Source of the DNA: a virus
Length of the DNA: 51,470 nucleotides
Virus record (IMG/VR): IMGVR_UViG_3300050821_023966
Span: 1-51,470 of that record
Direction: 5' to 3' (one strand)
The notes under the pieces are model-generated. The model searched no databases and had not been told where the DNA came from. It was given only the letters and a program-made list of their open reading frames with translations. Shown piece by piece: positions 22,938 to 30,110 of the stretch. The position numbers and the translations under genes are program-made. How positions within the stretch are numbered: the stretch's first letter is position 1; the number at the start of each line of letters is the position of its first letter.

Positions 22938-23558
22938 TTATTTATCGGTATACGCTGGTAATTTATCGTATTCCAAATTATATTTATGACACAATTCCAT
23001 AGCTTTTCCGAAAGCCGCATATTGTTCAGGAGTAGTAGGTTTTGAGGTAGCAAGCGTTTTCAATTTCTTAACCTTCTTAAATATTTCAGATGTAACATTC
23101 TCGTACACATACTCAAGAATTTCTGGAATATCTTGCTCAATATCTTCCATACTCAATCCACCAAATTTCTCATTAAGATTGTCTTTTAATTGATTATAAT
23201 TAACACTTCGGTCTTTTTCCTCTCGTAAAAATTGAACGGCTTCACTGGCTCCATCATATTCATGTAAAAGAAAATATAACATGTTGAGGATGGGTGTGTT
23301 TTTATCTGGGATAAAAACCGCCATGTTTTTTAATGTTTCCTCTGGAGACAAACCTTGTCGCTTACCATTCTCGATCAATATTTTACGTTTCTCCGTTCCC
23401 TCGTTAACTTCCTTTTGGTATTTCTTAGAGTATTCAGAAGCGGCACTCAATAATCCAGCTTTGTCTTTTTCCACTTCTTGTTTCTTTTTCGCCATTCGAC
23501 GAATGAAACTATCATCGGTACTATTTAAAATTGTTGCTAGTGATAGGTCGTTATTCAT
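22938..23558 (-). CDS. Hypothetical helical protein (206 aa)
   Basis: Lys/Glu-rich, coiled-coil-like N-terminal half (MAKKKQEVEKDKAGLLS). No family recognised. Last gene of a short operon starting at 24401. Confidence 0.7.
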   Translation of the reverse strand: MNNDLSLATILNSTDDSFIRRMAKKKQEVEKDKAGLLSAASEYSKKYQKEVNEGTEKRKILIENGKRQGLSPEETLKNMAVFIPDKNTPILNMLYFLLHEYDGASEAVQFLREEKDRSVNYNQLKDNLNEKFGGLSMEDIEQDIPEILEYVYENVTSEIFKKVKKLKTLATSKPTTPEQYAAFGKAMELCHKYNLEYDKLPAYTDK

Positions 23559-23564
23559 AAATTT

Positions 23565-23759
23565 TTAATAAGTATCATGAGCTACATGATGTGCCAACAT
23601 CCCAAGACAGAAAATGGCTCCAAGTAAACATATCGATCCAATGATCCATTCCAAAATCGTTGGGTTTTGTGGCTTATCTATAAGATAATTGGAAAATAAA
23701 GCACATGCTATTCCTCCAATCATATATGATATATCCCAGTAGCAATCGACATTATTCAT
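23565..23759 (-). CDS. Small membrane protein, two TM segments (64 aa)
   Basis: Hydrophobic stretches around residues 10-26 (SYMIGGIACALFSNYLI) and 36-58 (WIIGSICLLGAIFCLGML). Unknown. Confidence 0.65.
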   Translation of the reverse strand: MNNVDCYWDISYMIGGIACALFSNYLIDKPQNPTILEWIIGSICLLGAIFCLGMLAHHVAHDTY

Positions 23760-23760
23760 C

Positions 23761-24177
23761 TTATTTTTTCTCTTTTAAAACTTCGTATTTGATGCCACAA
23801 ATCTTGTAACGTAGAATCTCAAATAATGTAGGATAATCATTTAATGTAATCTCACCAACATTCTTTAAAACTAATCTAGCTACTGGAGTAGGACTGATCC
23901 CTGCTAATTTTTGAAGTCGTGAAGCACATGGAATCAATACTGGGCCAGACACAAATCCCTTTGTGAAATTAGTTTTAATTTGGGTGAGCCAAGATGGTTT
24001 GTTATCTTTAAGTTCCGTGTCTTCTTCGTTAACATTAACCTCCACTTGACGACTTGATAATTCAGTCTCAAGTCCATCGACGAATTCATAAAACTCAGAA
24101 TTATCCACAACAGTTCCTTCTAATATATTTCCATTATTATCCACAACAGTTTCTACTAATATATCTCCATTATTCAT
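23761..24177 (-). CDS. Hypothetical protein with N-terminal repeat (138 aa)
   Basis: The first ~26 residues are two copies of a 12-residue unit NNG(D/N)IL..TVVD encoded by a 36-bp tandem DNA repeat. The C-terminal half is unrecognised. Confidence 0.65.
   Translation of the reverse strand: MNNGDILVETVVDNNGNILEGTVVDNSEFYEFVDGLETELSSRQVEVNVNEEDTELKDNKPSWLTQIKTNFTKGFVSGPVLIPCASRLQKLAGISPTPVARLVLKNVGEITLNDYPTLFEILRYKICGIKYEVLKEKK
24101..24172. repeat. Tandem 36-bp repeat, 2 copies
   Basis: Unit begins TTATCCACAACAGTT; copies 24101-24136 and 24137-24172 differ at three or four positions and keep the frame. Confidence 0.8.
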
Positions 24178-24179
24178 AA

Positions 24180-24401
24180 TTATCCTTTTAATAGTGTTCT
24201 CTTATTAGGCTTGGTAAGACTTTCTTTGAGGAGAGTAATCAATTCATCAACATCATCTTTGGAATTTTCTTTATTGGCTATCTTATCTAATGCGATCTTT
24301 TCAAGCCACTTTGGAAGATCAAGAGCATTATTTTCACAATACTCCCGAATCAATTGGTAGGAATCTTTATTTATATTTACAACTCTTCTTTCTTGTGCCA
24401 T
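24180..24401 (-). CDS. Small protein, possible ribbon-helix-helix type (73 aa)
   Basis: From ATG 24401: MAQERRVVNINKDSYQLIRE, a short strand followed by helices, as in RHH-type regulators, though not diagnostic. The frame opens at 24437 (MNFLEF); the internal start is favoured. Confidence 0.5.
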   Translation of the reverse strand: MAQERRVVNINKDSYQLIREYCENNALDLPKWLEKIALDKIANKENSKDDVDELITLLKESLTKPNKRTLLKG

Positions 24402-24449
24402 ATACAATATATATGACACAAATTCCAAAAAGTTCAAAAATATTCAGAA

Positions 24450-24620
24450 TTATTCAAGGAATTTAAGAAGTTTAACGTTTTTTACACTAGCAAATTGATT
24501 GAAACATTTGTCACATAAATCTATGATAGGCATATCATATAAAATGCTACTTGTCCACTCAATATATTCTCCACATCGTCTACATTCCGAACTACGGGGA
24601 TACATTTTGACTTTCTTCAT
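24450..24620 (-). CDS. Zinc-ribbon protein (56 aa)
   Basis: MKKVKMYPRSSECRRCGEY and LCDKCFNQFASVKN, two CxxC pairs ~30 residues apart. Starts 11 nt past the tmRNA 3' end. Unknown. Confidence 0.6.
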   Translation of the reverse strand: MKKVKMYPRSSECRRCGEYIEWTSSILYDMPIIDLCDKCFNQFASVKNVKLLKFLE

Positions 24621-24630
24621 AACTTTTTAA

Positions 24631-25011
24631 TGGTGGACTGAACGGGATTCGAACCCGTGTGTTAGCTAAAACAATACGAATGACTACGTGTGTATTCACT
24701 TTAAGTTTACTCATGATGATGATTAAATGTGTCCAAAACACCATCCGTGAGATTTGTTAAATTTCGATCTATAACCCAAATCATTGTTATATCTCTAGTC
24801 CAATTTTTAACGCAGTTGATAACTATCAGACTTCACTACCAATCTACGGGTAACCTATTAGGCTACAGCAACTTCGTCCATCTCTGGAACAAAGTCATAT
24901 GCTTCAATGTTTTCAGCATTTGATTTTCGAATGAATTTTAAAGTAGCCTTTCATTCAACTACTACACGCCATCCTATACTAATTCTATCTAGTCGATGCC
25001 AGTATCAGCCC
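24631..25011 (-). ncRNA. ssrA: tmRNA (transfer-messenger RNA)
   Basis: 5' end GGGCTGATACTGGCATCGAC matches the conserved tmRNA start (GGGGCTGATTCTGGATTCGAC). It pairs 7 of 7 with the 3' acceptor TCAGTCC, then A and encoded CCA. T arm CGGG-TTCGAAT-CCCG. An internal tag frame (24858-24917) encodes about AENIEAYDFVPEMDEVAVA followed by tandem stops TAA TAG. Length 381 nt is typical. A TTGACT-N16-TATAAT promoter lies just upstream. It would rescue stalled ribosomes and tag the nascent peptide. The exact resume codon (GCT proposed) is uncertain. Confidence 0.92.
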
Positions 25012-25034
25012 AAAATTCCAAAGAACTATATATA

Positions 25035-25062
25035 ATTATACACCAATCACCCCAAAAGTCAA
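25035..25062 (-). promoter_or_regulatory. Promoter of tmRNA
   Basis: TTGACT, N16, TATAAT, about 20 nt before the mature 5' end. Confidence 0.85.
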
Positions 25063-25064
25063 CA

Positions 25065-26093
25065 TTATTTTACGTGACTTAACCAAATTTTCTTGGCAAA
25101 TATGTTATGACTATTCAGTAAATCACGATTTAATGCCACTAATTCATCACGTTTTTTACCATAAACTAAATTCATAGCGTTTAAAATTGAATCCCTATTC
25201 GATGGGTTTACCGTTGATAAAGAATTAACAAAATCAATTTCTGTAGATACCACCACGGGAACATTAGTATGAACAAAGTCCGCAGCAACTATATTAAAAG
25301 TCTCAGTGAATGATATTTGCATACCAAAATCCATTTGGGATACTAACGTAATAAAATCTTGGTGTGATAACCACATATGTTCAAATAATGTATGATTCGT
25401 TCTCTTAAATATAGCTCTTAAATTCTTTAATACAGGGCAAGTTTCATCCGTTTCATAATTGGAAACGTTAACATGAAAATTAAGCTTCTTCTTATGTTTA
25501 TCAGCAAACTCGATTGCCCACACCGCTTGTTGACAATGATTTTTTAGAATACGCAACGCTCCAAAACATCCAATATTTAATATATTGTCTCCCTTTTCAA
25601 CTTTGATATCATCAGAATACGGTGCTTTATCAGGATAATATATGTTAGGAGCAAACTCAACGCTACTATATATACAACGTAAATCGGAAAATAGCTTATT
25701 ATTATTACAGCTTACGTATATATTTATACCCTTTTCAGTACGAAGTGCCTCATATTGATCAATCCAATCAAAACTCATACCTTCTGAAACCAAAAATGGT
25801 ATCATACTATGTAACCTCACAGTCCATTTAACAGTTGGATGAAGTTTAGATAACACTTCAAACTTCTCAGGAACTACCCATAATGCTTCAATAAAACAAT
25901 GTGTTGGTTTAAAATCCGTAACTTCTTTATCGATGTAGTTATTATCAATGACCTGAACAACCTTTGACTCAATACCGTGCTCGTTTAACACGTTTACAAT
26001 GAACTGACACGAGTTAACAAGACCGTAAGATGTGGTCTTAGTGCCATAAACTTTTCGTTCTTTGACAATAAATAATACTCGTGCGTTACTCAT
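25065..26093 (-). CDS. Glycosyltransferase-like protein (342 aa)
   Basis: From ATG 26093 (MSNARVLFIVKERKVYG). N-terminal Rossmann-like strands, ILNIGCFGALRILKNH (GT-B donor-domain start) and MQISFTETFNIVAADFVHTNVPVVVS (the ExFxxVxAD.V...PVV pattern of GT4-like enzymes). Probably transfers a sugar to phage DNA, protein or a host glycan; acceptor unknown. Confidence 0.72.
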   Translation of the reverse strand: MSNARVLFIVKERKVYGTKTTSYGLVNSCQFIVNVLNEHGIESKVVQVIDNNYIDKEVTDFKPTHCFIEALWVVPEKFEVLSKLHPTVKWTVRLHSMIPFLVSEGMSFDWIDQYEALRTEKGINIYVSCNNNKLFSDLRCIYSSVEFAPNIYYPDKAPYSDDIKVEKGDNILNIGCFGALRILKNHCQQAVWAIEFADKHKKKLNFHVNVSNYETDETCPVLKNLRAIFKRTNHTLFEHMWLSHQDFITLVSQMDFGMQISFTETFNIVAADFVHTNVPVVVSTEIDFVNSLSTVNPSNRDSILNAMNLVYGKKRDELVALNRDLLNSHNIFAKKIWLSHVK

Positions 26094-26170
26094 AACATTG
26101 ATAAATAGAATCATGCCCGAACATTATTTAAAAAATGTATTTTATATTTTTTATTCATACCACAAAAACA

Positions 26171-26205
26171 AAAAACTCTGAATAACTTAATATTCAGAGT
26201 TTTTT
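26171..26205. terminator. Rho-independent terminator
   Basis: 14-bp stem AAAAACTCTGAATA/TATTCAGAGTTTTT, loop ACTTAA. Separates the tRNA cluster from the glycosyltransferase gene. Confidence 0.88.
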
Positions 26206-26268
26206 AAACGGGTAACTTTCGCCACCTCCACCAGTGAACTCGCCAAAAAGAGGCAATTCACAAATCTA

Positions 26269-26343
26269 TGGAGTCCCCAGAGGGAATCGAACCCCCGTAT
26301 AATCGTTTTGCAGACGATAGCATTTCCACTTTGCTATGGAGAC
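26269..26343 (-). tRNA. tRNA-Cys(GCA), copy 2
   Basis: Acceptor GTCTCCA/TGGGGAC, anticodon arm ATCGT-CTGCAAA-ACGAT, T73, CCA encoded. Confidence 0.9.
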
Positions 26344-26348
26344 ATAAC

Positions 26349-26423
26349 TGGAGCCGAATCAGGAACTTGAATCCTGTTTCTCAGTTTACGAAACTGTAGT
26401 AATACCACATATACTAATTCGGC
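26349..26423 (-). tRNA. tRNA-Thr(CGT)
   Basis: Acceptor GCCGAAT/ATTCGGC, anticodon loop TTCGTAA, CCA encoded. Confidence 0.9.
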
Positions 26424-26426
26424 AAT

Positions 26427-26603
26427 TTATTGAAATACACATACAAACATAGCAGCCATTTGAATATTGAGTTGAGCCTGTCTTTGTTCGGCTTCTTCAC
26501 GCTCATTTCTCTCTGCTACCAACCTATTGTGATTATCCGTGACTTTCTTTATCAAATCATCACTAAGTTCCACTGGCGTTTTTGTTGAATGTTTAATATA
26601 CAT
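26427..26603 (-). CDS. Hypothetical protein (58 aa)
   Basis: MYIKHSTKTPVELSDDLIKK start, charged coil (ERNEREEAEQRQAQ), hydrophobic end (MAAMFVCVF). Start chosen downstream of the adjacent tRNA-like gene. Confidence 0.55.
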   Translation of the reverse strand: MYIKHSTKTPVELSDDLIKKVTDNHNRLVAERNEREEAEQRQAQLNIQMAAMFVCVFQ

Positions 26604-26607
26604 AAAT

Positions 26608-26683
26608 TGGGACTGTGGTTGGATTAGAGCCAACATCGTCTAGTCGCTCACCGCTAGAGATTCTTCCATTAAAATACACAGTC
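26608..26683 (-). tRNA. Atypical tRNA (anticodon unclear)
   Basis: Acceptor GACTGTG/CACAGTC, T stem GTTGG/CCAAC, CCA encoded, but no discriminator base fits and the anticodon stem TCTAG/CTAGA encloses a 10-nt loop containing GTG. Possibly decayed. Confidence 0.5.
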
Positions 26684-26686
26684 AAA

Positions 26687-26762
26687 TGGTCAGGTGGATG
26701 GGATTTGAACCCACACAGTTTCATTCACACAGAAAGATGCTTACCATTACATCACGCACCTG
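26687..26762 (-). tRNA. tRNA with anticodon GTG (His-like)
   Basis: Acceptor CAGGTGC/CCACCTG (6 of 7), anticodon loop GTGTGAA with one stem mismatch, A73, CCA encoded. It lacks the C73 expected of His tRNAs. Confidence 0.65.
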
Positions 26763-26768
26763 ATAAAT

Positions 26769-26844
26769 TGGGGTGAATAACGGGTCAACGCTCCCGTATA
26801 ATCGGCTTCACAGGCCAAGGCTCTACTCTTGAGCTATATTCACC
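26769..26844 (-). tRNA. tRNA-His(GTG)
   Basis: Acceptor GTGAATA/TATTCAC plus the His-specific extra pair G-1:C73, anticodon arm TTGGC-CTGTGAA-GCCGA, CCA encoded. T loop is 8 nt. Confidence 0.88.
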
Positions 26845-26846
26845 AT

Positions 26847-27323
26847 TCAGTAAAACAATTCAAAAAATTCTTTCTTAAAATATATATTGTCAGGAATATC
26901 AAACGCCCCAAACATTTTACACATTTCTTTGGCTGAATACCCATTCAGCCCAGTCTTATTCTCTTGGGCAACCAAGAATTCCCAAAAAGGATGTATATTG
27001 GCAAATTCATATAATGAACCAATAGATTTAATAATCTCCTCTGGTGTACGACTTCTCCTACACCCAGCATTAGTTACAGTTGGTAACGCATAAGATTTTC
27101 CTATTTCACCCTCTTGAAAACCTTCGCCAATACCTTTTACATTCCATTTACCCTTCCATCCATTAGGTTTATTTGCATAATCAAATGCTCTCCAATGGTT
27201 GCCAACTAAATTAAATGAGGCATATCCAGCCGAACCAGCACCATGGAAACCCTTTAAATTTGATCCAAATACAAAAACTTGGTCAATAGTTAAATTGGTT
27301 ACAAAATCTACGTAAAATTTCAT
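26847..27323 (-). CDS. Macro-domain-like protein (158 aa)
   Basis: QVFVFGSNLKGFHGAGSAGYA near residue 16 resembles the ADP-ribose-binding start of a macro-like phage family (VFGSNLxGxHGxGxA). GIGEGFQEGEIGKSYALPT and a C-terminal helix follow. Members are predicted to bind or hydrolyse ADP-ribose derivatives. Start overlaps the stop of the MoaD-like gene by 1 nt, so both are co-transcribed. Confidence 0.72.
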   Translation of the reverse strand: MKFYVDFVTNLTIDQVFVFGSNLKGFHGAGSAGYASFNLVGNHWRAFDYANKPNGWKGKWNVKGIGEGFQEGEIGKSYALPTVTNAGCRRSRTPEEIIKSIGSLYEFANIHPFWEFLVAQENKTGLNGYSAKEMCKMFGAFDIPDNIYFKKEFFELFY

Positions 27324-27595
27324 TATCCTCCAGCCATTGCTGGTACAATACTAATTTCATCACCGCTAGTTATTTTGGTATCCATATTATTCAAAAATCT
27401 AATATCTTCACCATTTACATAAATGTTAACAAACTTGTTAAAGTTTCCATTAATATCAAAAAGACGATCTTTGGCTAACGGATAAAACGCAAATATATGA
27501 CTTCTCAATCCTTCCACCGAATCCAGTTCCAGTTCTAATGTACTGGCTCCATTCATTACTTTCCTTAATTGTTCTGGAATTGAAATTGTGTTCAT
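27323..27595 (-). CDS. MoaD/ThiS-like ubiquitin-fold sulfur carrier (90 aa)
   Basis: Beta-grasp pattern: FVNIYVNGEDIRFLNNMDTKITSGDEISIVPAMAGG, with the family motif (VNGxxxR, xGDEIxIVPxxxGG) and the diagnostic C-terminal Gly-Gly. MoaD/ThiS relatives are activated by E1-like adenylation and carry sulfur as thiocarboxylate, or are conjugated to proteins. No E1-like partner is visible in the window. First gene of a two-gene operon with the macro-like protein. Confidence 0.85.
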   Translation of the reverse strand: MNTISIPEQLRKVMNGASTLELELDSVEGLRSHIFAFYPLAKDRLFDINGNFNKFVNIYVNGEDIRFLNNMDTKITSGDEISIVPAMAGG

Positions 27596-27603
27596 CTTTC
27601 AAT

Positions 27604-27632
27604 AATATATCAGACATTATCTGATATGTCAA
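27604..27632 (-). promoter_or_regulatory. Promoter of the MoaD-like/macro-like operon
   Basis: TTGACA, N17, TATATT, 8 nt before the ATG. The spacer contains a perfect inverted repeat ATCAGA-TAATG-TCTGAT, similar to the dyad in the large-RNA promoter. Confidence 0.8.
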
Positions 27633-27640
27633 CATTAAAA

Positions 27641-27715
27641 TGGTGGCTATACTGTGAATCGAACACAGATAAAGAGCTTATGAAACTCCTGTATTTGCCA
27701 TTATACGATACAGCC
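27641..27715 (-). tRNA. tRNA-Met(CAT)
   Basis: Acceptor GGCTGTA/TATAGCC, anticodon loop TTCATAA, normal variable loop, CCA encoded. Confidence 0.88.
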
Positions 27716-27716
27716 A

Positions 27717-27884
27717 TTATTTTTGCAACATTCTTAAAATTAACCTTGCTTTTTTCAGTTTCTTTTCAGTTTCTTCGATTTCTTCCTTTGAAACATTGCG
27801 CTTGAAATTAACACTGCCTAAACGCCTTTCTAAGAAAGCAATATAATCTTCTTCATGTTTGATTTTCTTTTCATTACTTTTCAT
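27717..27884 (-). CDS. Small charged protein (55 aa)
   Basis: MKSNEKKIKHEEDYIAFLER start, predicted coiled coil. Fills the gap between two tRNAs exactly. Unknown. Confidence 0.55.
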   Translation of the reverse strand: MKSNEKKIKHEEDYIAFLERRLGSVNFKRNVSKEEIEETEKKLKKARLILRMLQK

Positions 27885-27885
27885 A

Positions 27886-27973
27886 TGGAGCCGAAGGTCG
27901 GATTCGAACCGACGAGGGATGTTACTCCGTTAGTTTACAAAACTAATCCTATCGACCACTAAGGGACTTCGGC
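27886..27973 (-). tRNA. tRNA-Thr(TGT) with long variable arm
   Basis: Acceptor GCCGAAG/CTTCGGC, anticodon arm TTAGT-TTTGTAA-ACTAA, CCA encoded. Variable region ~16 nt with a GGA/TCC stem, unlike normal Thr tRNAs. Confidence 0.88.
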
Positions 27974-27988
27974 ATTTAACTATTATAA

Positions 27989-28141
27989 TTAAATTAAATT
28001 AAAAAACTTATAGACACACCATCTTCCGTGAGGATAATCATTCTCCAAATGATATAAATTGCGAATAAGCTTAATCTTAAATTTATTAGACAGTTGAAGA
28101 TGCAATGTGAATATTCTTATGTTAATTATTAAATTTTGCAT
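27989..28141 (-). CDS. Small basic protein (50 aa) behind a leaderless promoter
   Basis: MQNLIINIRIFTLHLQLSNK start, then HLENDYPHGRWCVYKFFN. TTGACA-N17-TATAAT ends 6 nt before the ATG. Unknown function. Confidence 0.6.
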   Translation of the reverse strand: MQNLIINIRIFTLHLQLSNKFKIKLIRNLYHLENDYPHGRWCVYKFFNLI

Positions 28142-28147
28142 GAACTT

Positions 28148-28176
28148 ATTATATTAAATTTTCTAAAAATTGTCAA
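28148..28176 (-). promoter_or_regulatory. Leaderless-type promoter of the 50-aa gene
   Basis: TTGACA, N17, TATAAT, AAGTTC, ATG. The -35 overlaps the end of the HNH gene. Confidence 0.85.
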
Positions 28177-28707
28177 GTATTATATTCGGCCACTGATTTA
28201 CACATGCTTAAAAATTCATTTTTATTAAATGTTGATTTCATCCTGTTTACCATTGAACCACATGGTACTATATTATTATCACAATAAGGTTTTGAACTAT
28301 CCACACGATCAATTGACAATGTGTTAGGAAAGCCAACATCAAGTGTAAGAGTTTGACCAGTATAGTGACAAATTAATGGCAACGATTTTATAAATTCTTT
28401 AGTCACATTCCATTCTATATTACGACGTTTAGCTCCCAATTTCCAACAATAAATTTTACCATCGATAGATTGTTTTTTACTTCTATTTTTCCTTATTATT
28501 CGTTGCTTATTTTTTTGATACCATGCATTTGATACCATGCATTTGATACCATGCATTTGATGTTTCATTATATCTTTTTTTATTTTTAAAATAACGTTCT
28601 CTCGATTGTTTTTTTATTTTTTCTTCGTTTTCCAATCTATAATTTTCTAACCATTTACGATTATTAACTCGCCAGTTTTTCTGATATTCTTTTCTGTTAT
28701 AGCTCAT
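28173..28707 (-). pseudogene. HNH endonuclease interrupted by a 14-bp repeat frameshift
   Basis: The N-terminal part starts at 28707 (MSYNRKEYQKNWRVNNRKWL) and stops at 28507. The C-terminal part (frame 28173-28568) holds the nuclease core CHYTGQTL...SIDRVDSSKPYCDNNIVPC...NRMKSTF. Both overlap across three copies of a 14-bp repeat; removing two copies (28 bp), or adding one, restores a single frame. Currently off unless frameshifting occurs. Confidence 0.75.
28517..28558. repeat. 14-bp tandem repeat, 3 copies
   Basis: Unit GATACCATGCATTT (28517-28530, 28531-28544, 28545-28558). 14 is not a multiple of 3, so copy number sets the frame. Confidence 0.92.
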
Positions 28708-28713
28708 ATAAAT

Positions 28714-28788
28714 TGGAGCCTCCGCTGGCGTTCGAATCCAGTATTCAACATTACCAATGTCGTTTTTTACCACATAAAATACGAAGGC
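28714..28788 (-). tRNA. tRNA-Thr(GGT)
   Basis: Acceptor GCCTTCG/CGGAGGC, anticodon arm CGACA-TTGGTAA-TGTTG, CCA encoded. T stem has one mismatch. Confidence 0.85.
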
Positions 28789-28888
28789 ATAAAAGTCATA
28801 TTATTGATTCTGATCATGACCATCATCAGAAACCATCGTGGTATCATTAATAAATATTAAATCCCACTGCGAAATTAATATATAAAAT

Positions 28889-29001
28889 TGGTGGAAGTAA
28901 TGGGAGTTGAACCCATGATGGCGATATCACCAGTCCAAACAAGTCCCATACGGTGGAACTTACGGGAATCGAACCCGTTTGTCTGTCCAACACATACTCC
29001 C
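28889..29001 (-). tRNA. Oversized tRNA-like gene 3 (113 nt)
   Basis: Acceptor GGGAGTA/TACTTCC (7 of 7 with one G-T), T arm ATGGG-TTCAACT-CCCAT, CCA encoded. The centre contains ACGGG-TTCGATT-CCCGT, itself like a T arm, and a perfect 7-bp stem AAGTTCC/GGGACTT. The insert resembles the 3' half of another tRNA followed by its 5' half. Confidence 0.55.
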
Positions 29002-29007
29002 AAATTC

Positions 29008-29137
29008 TGGTGGAGCAATGGAGATTCGAACTCCCACATGTCACTTTTACCTTAAAGATATAGATTCATAAGTAATGTTATAAATCAAGCTGCAATCAAC
29101 TTCTGGATTGCGTTAGTGTCAACCTATACTATGCCCC
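29008..29137 (-). tRNA. Oversized tRNA-like gene 4 (130 nt)
   Basis: Acceptor GGGGCAT/TTGCTCC (6 of 7), T arm with TTCGAAT, CCA encoded, D-like arm AGT/ACT, hairpin GCAATC/GATTGC with 8-nt loop in the centre. ~55 extra nt. Confidence 0.5.
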
Positions 29138-29141
29138 AAAT

Positions 29142-29219
29142 TGGTGTCGGAAGAGGGATTCGAACCCTTCATTTCTACTGATTGAGAATCAGTTATGTTG
29201 CCAATTACACCATACCGAC
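29142..29219 (-). tRNA. tRNA-Glu(CTC)
   Basis: Acceptor GTCGGTA/TTCCGAC (6 of 7), anticodon arm ACTGA-TTCTCAA-TCAGT, CCA encoded. Confidence 0.87.
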
Positions 29220-29224
29220 AAAAT

Positions 29225-29776
29225 TCATTGATTTTTGAAATTATCTCTATATATATCTTTAATGGCGTTTATGCCATATTTGTTCAATTCTCTTGTTCCA
29301 ATACCAGCGAAATTCTCTGTCAGTATTGGCATTACCTGTAATGGTTTAAATTCTTTTATTTCATGTATATACTTATTCCATATATTATTTTCTTGATCAA
29401 AGAAGAATACAGGCTTCTCATTATCTATGGCCATTTGTACAGCCCAACCTGTTCCTCCAGCAACCATTGATTTATTTAAAAACTTACCAATTGCAAAAAT
29501 AGATTCAGCATTCTTGACTTGATACCAATTACGTGATAACAAATTCTTAACATACTGATATGGATGATTAGGATTCCTTTTAATGGTTTTCGAAGCAATT
29601 ATAACATGCTCAAATCCTTCTTTTAATTCATCCACCGTCAAAATTTTTTGATTCTCACCTGATTGTTTGTGGTTCCAAAATGAATATGATATGGTTTTTA
29701 CCCCATATTGCTTGCCTGTGTTCTCCCATTCCATATCAGCACCATCACAACCACCACTATGACAAATATAATTCAT
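29225..29776 (-). CDS. SLOG-superfamily protein (183 aa)
   Basis: YICHSGGCDGADMEWENTG (SGGAxGAD-type glycine loop), SIFAIGKF, GGTGWAVQMAI and PVFFFDQ, FAGIGTREL are the nucleotide-binding elements of the SLOG (LOG/DprA-like) fold. Such proteins bind or cleave nucleotide-derived ligands such as NAD/ADP-ribose-type molecules. No obvious partner gene. Confidence 0.75.
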   Translation of the reverse strand: MNYICHSGGCDGADMEWENTGKQYGVKTISYSFWNHKQSGENQKILTVDELKEGFEHVIIASKTIKRNPNHPYQYVKNLLSRNWYQVKNAESIFAIGKFLNKSMVAGGTGWAVQMAIDNEKPVFFFDQENNIWNKYIHEIKEFKPLQVMPILTENFAGIGTRELNKYGINAIKDIYRDNFKNQ

Positions 29777-29819
29777 TTTTGAATTATACTATGGTAAATA
29801 TAAAATGTCAAACAGAAAA

Positions 29820-29895
29820 TGGTAGTCCCAGAGGGATTCGAACCCCCAACGTCTCGCTAATCGGGCAAGCATTCTGCCAATTGAATTATAGGACT
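29820..29895 (-). tRNA. tRNA-Ile(GAT)-like with C33
   Basis: Acceptor AGTCCTA/TGGGACT, anticodon stem CTTGC/GCGAG with loop CCGATTA, T arm GGGGG-TTCGAAT-CCCTC, CCA encoded. Position 33 is C, not the near-universal T. Confidence 0.72.
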
Positions 29896-29896
29896 A

Positions 29897-30109
29897 TTAT
29901 ATAAAAATTATCTCACTATGAGTCATGTTTAACACTTGATGTTTAAACGTCATTAACTCGTTTTCATCTAAAACAAACCGTTTGTTTAATCTAAAATATA
30001 CTTTCAATGGTACATTATTAGATAGTTTATGAGATGATTTAAAATTTCTTATCATCTTAATCACCGTTTGTTTTGTTTCCACCAAATCAATTATTGTTAA
30101 TGTTTTCAT
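29897..30109 (-). CDS. Hypothetical basic protein (70 aa)
   Basis: MKTLTIIDLVETKQTVIKMI start. Lies exactly between two tRNAs. Unrecognised. Confidence 0.6.
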   Translation of the reverse strand: MKTLTIIDLVETKQTVIKMIRNFKSSHKLSNNVPLKVYFRLNKRFVLDENELMTFKHQVLNMTHSEIIFI

Positions 30110-30110
30110 A

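Noticed and set aside
22871-23053. Minus-strand 60-codon frame
   Set aside because: Shadow of the 206-aa gene in another frame.
24729-24923. Plus-strand 64-codon frame
   Set aside because: Antisense of the tmRNA; no promoter or motif.
27323-27595. Lambda-type tail assembly protein as identity of the ubiquitin-like gene
   Set aside because: The terminal Gly-Gly and MoaD-like spacing fit sulfur carriers better, and no tail genes are adjacent.
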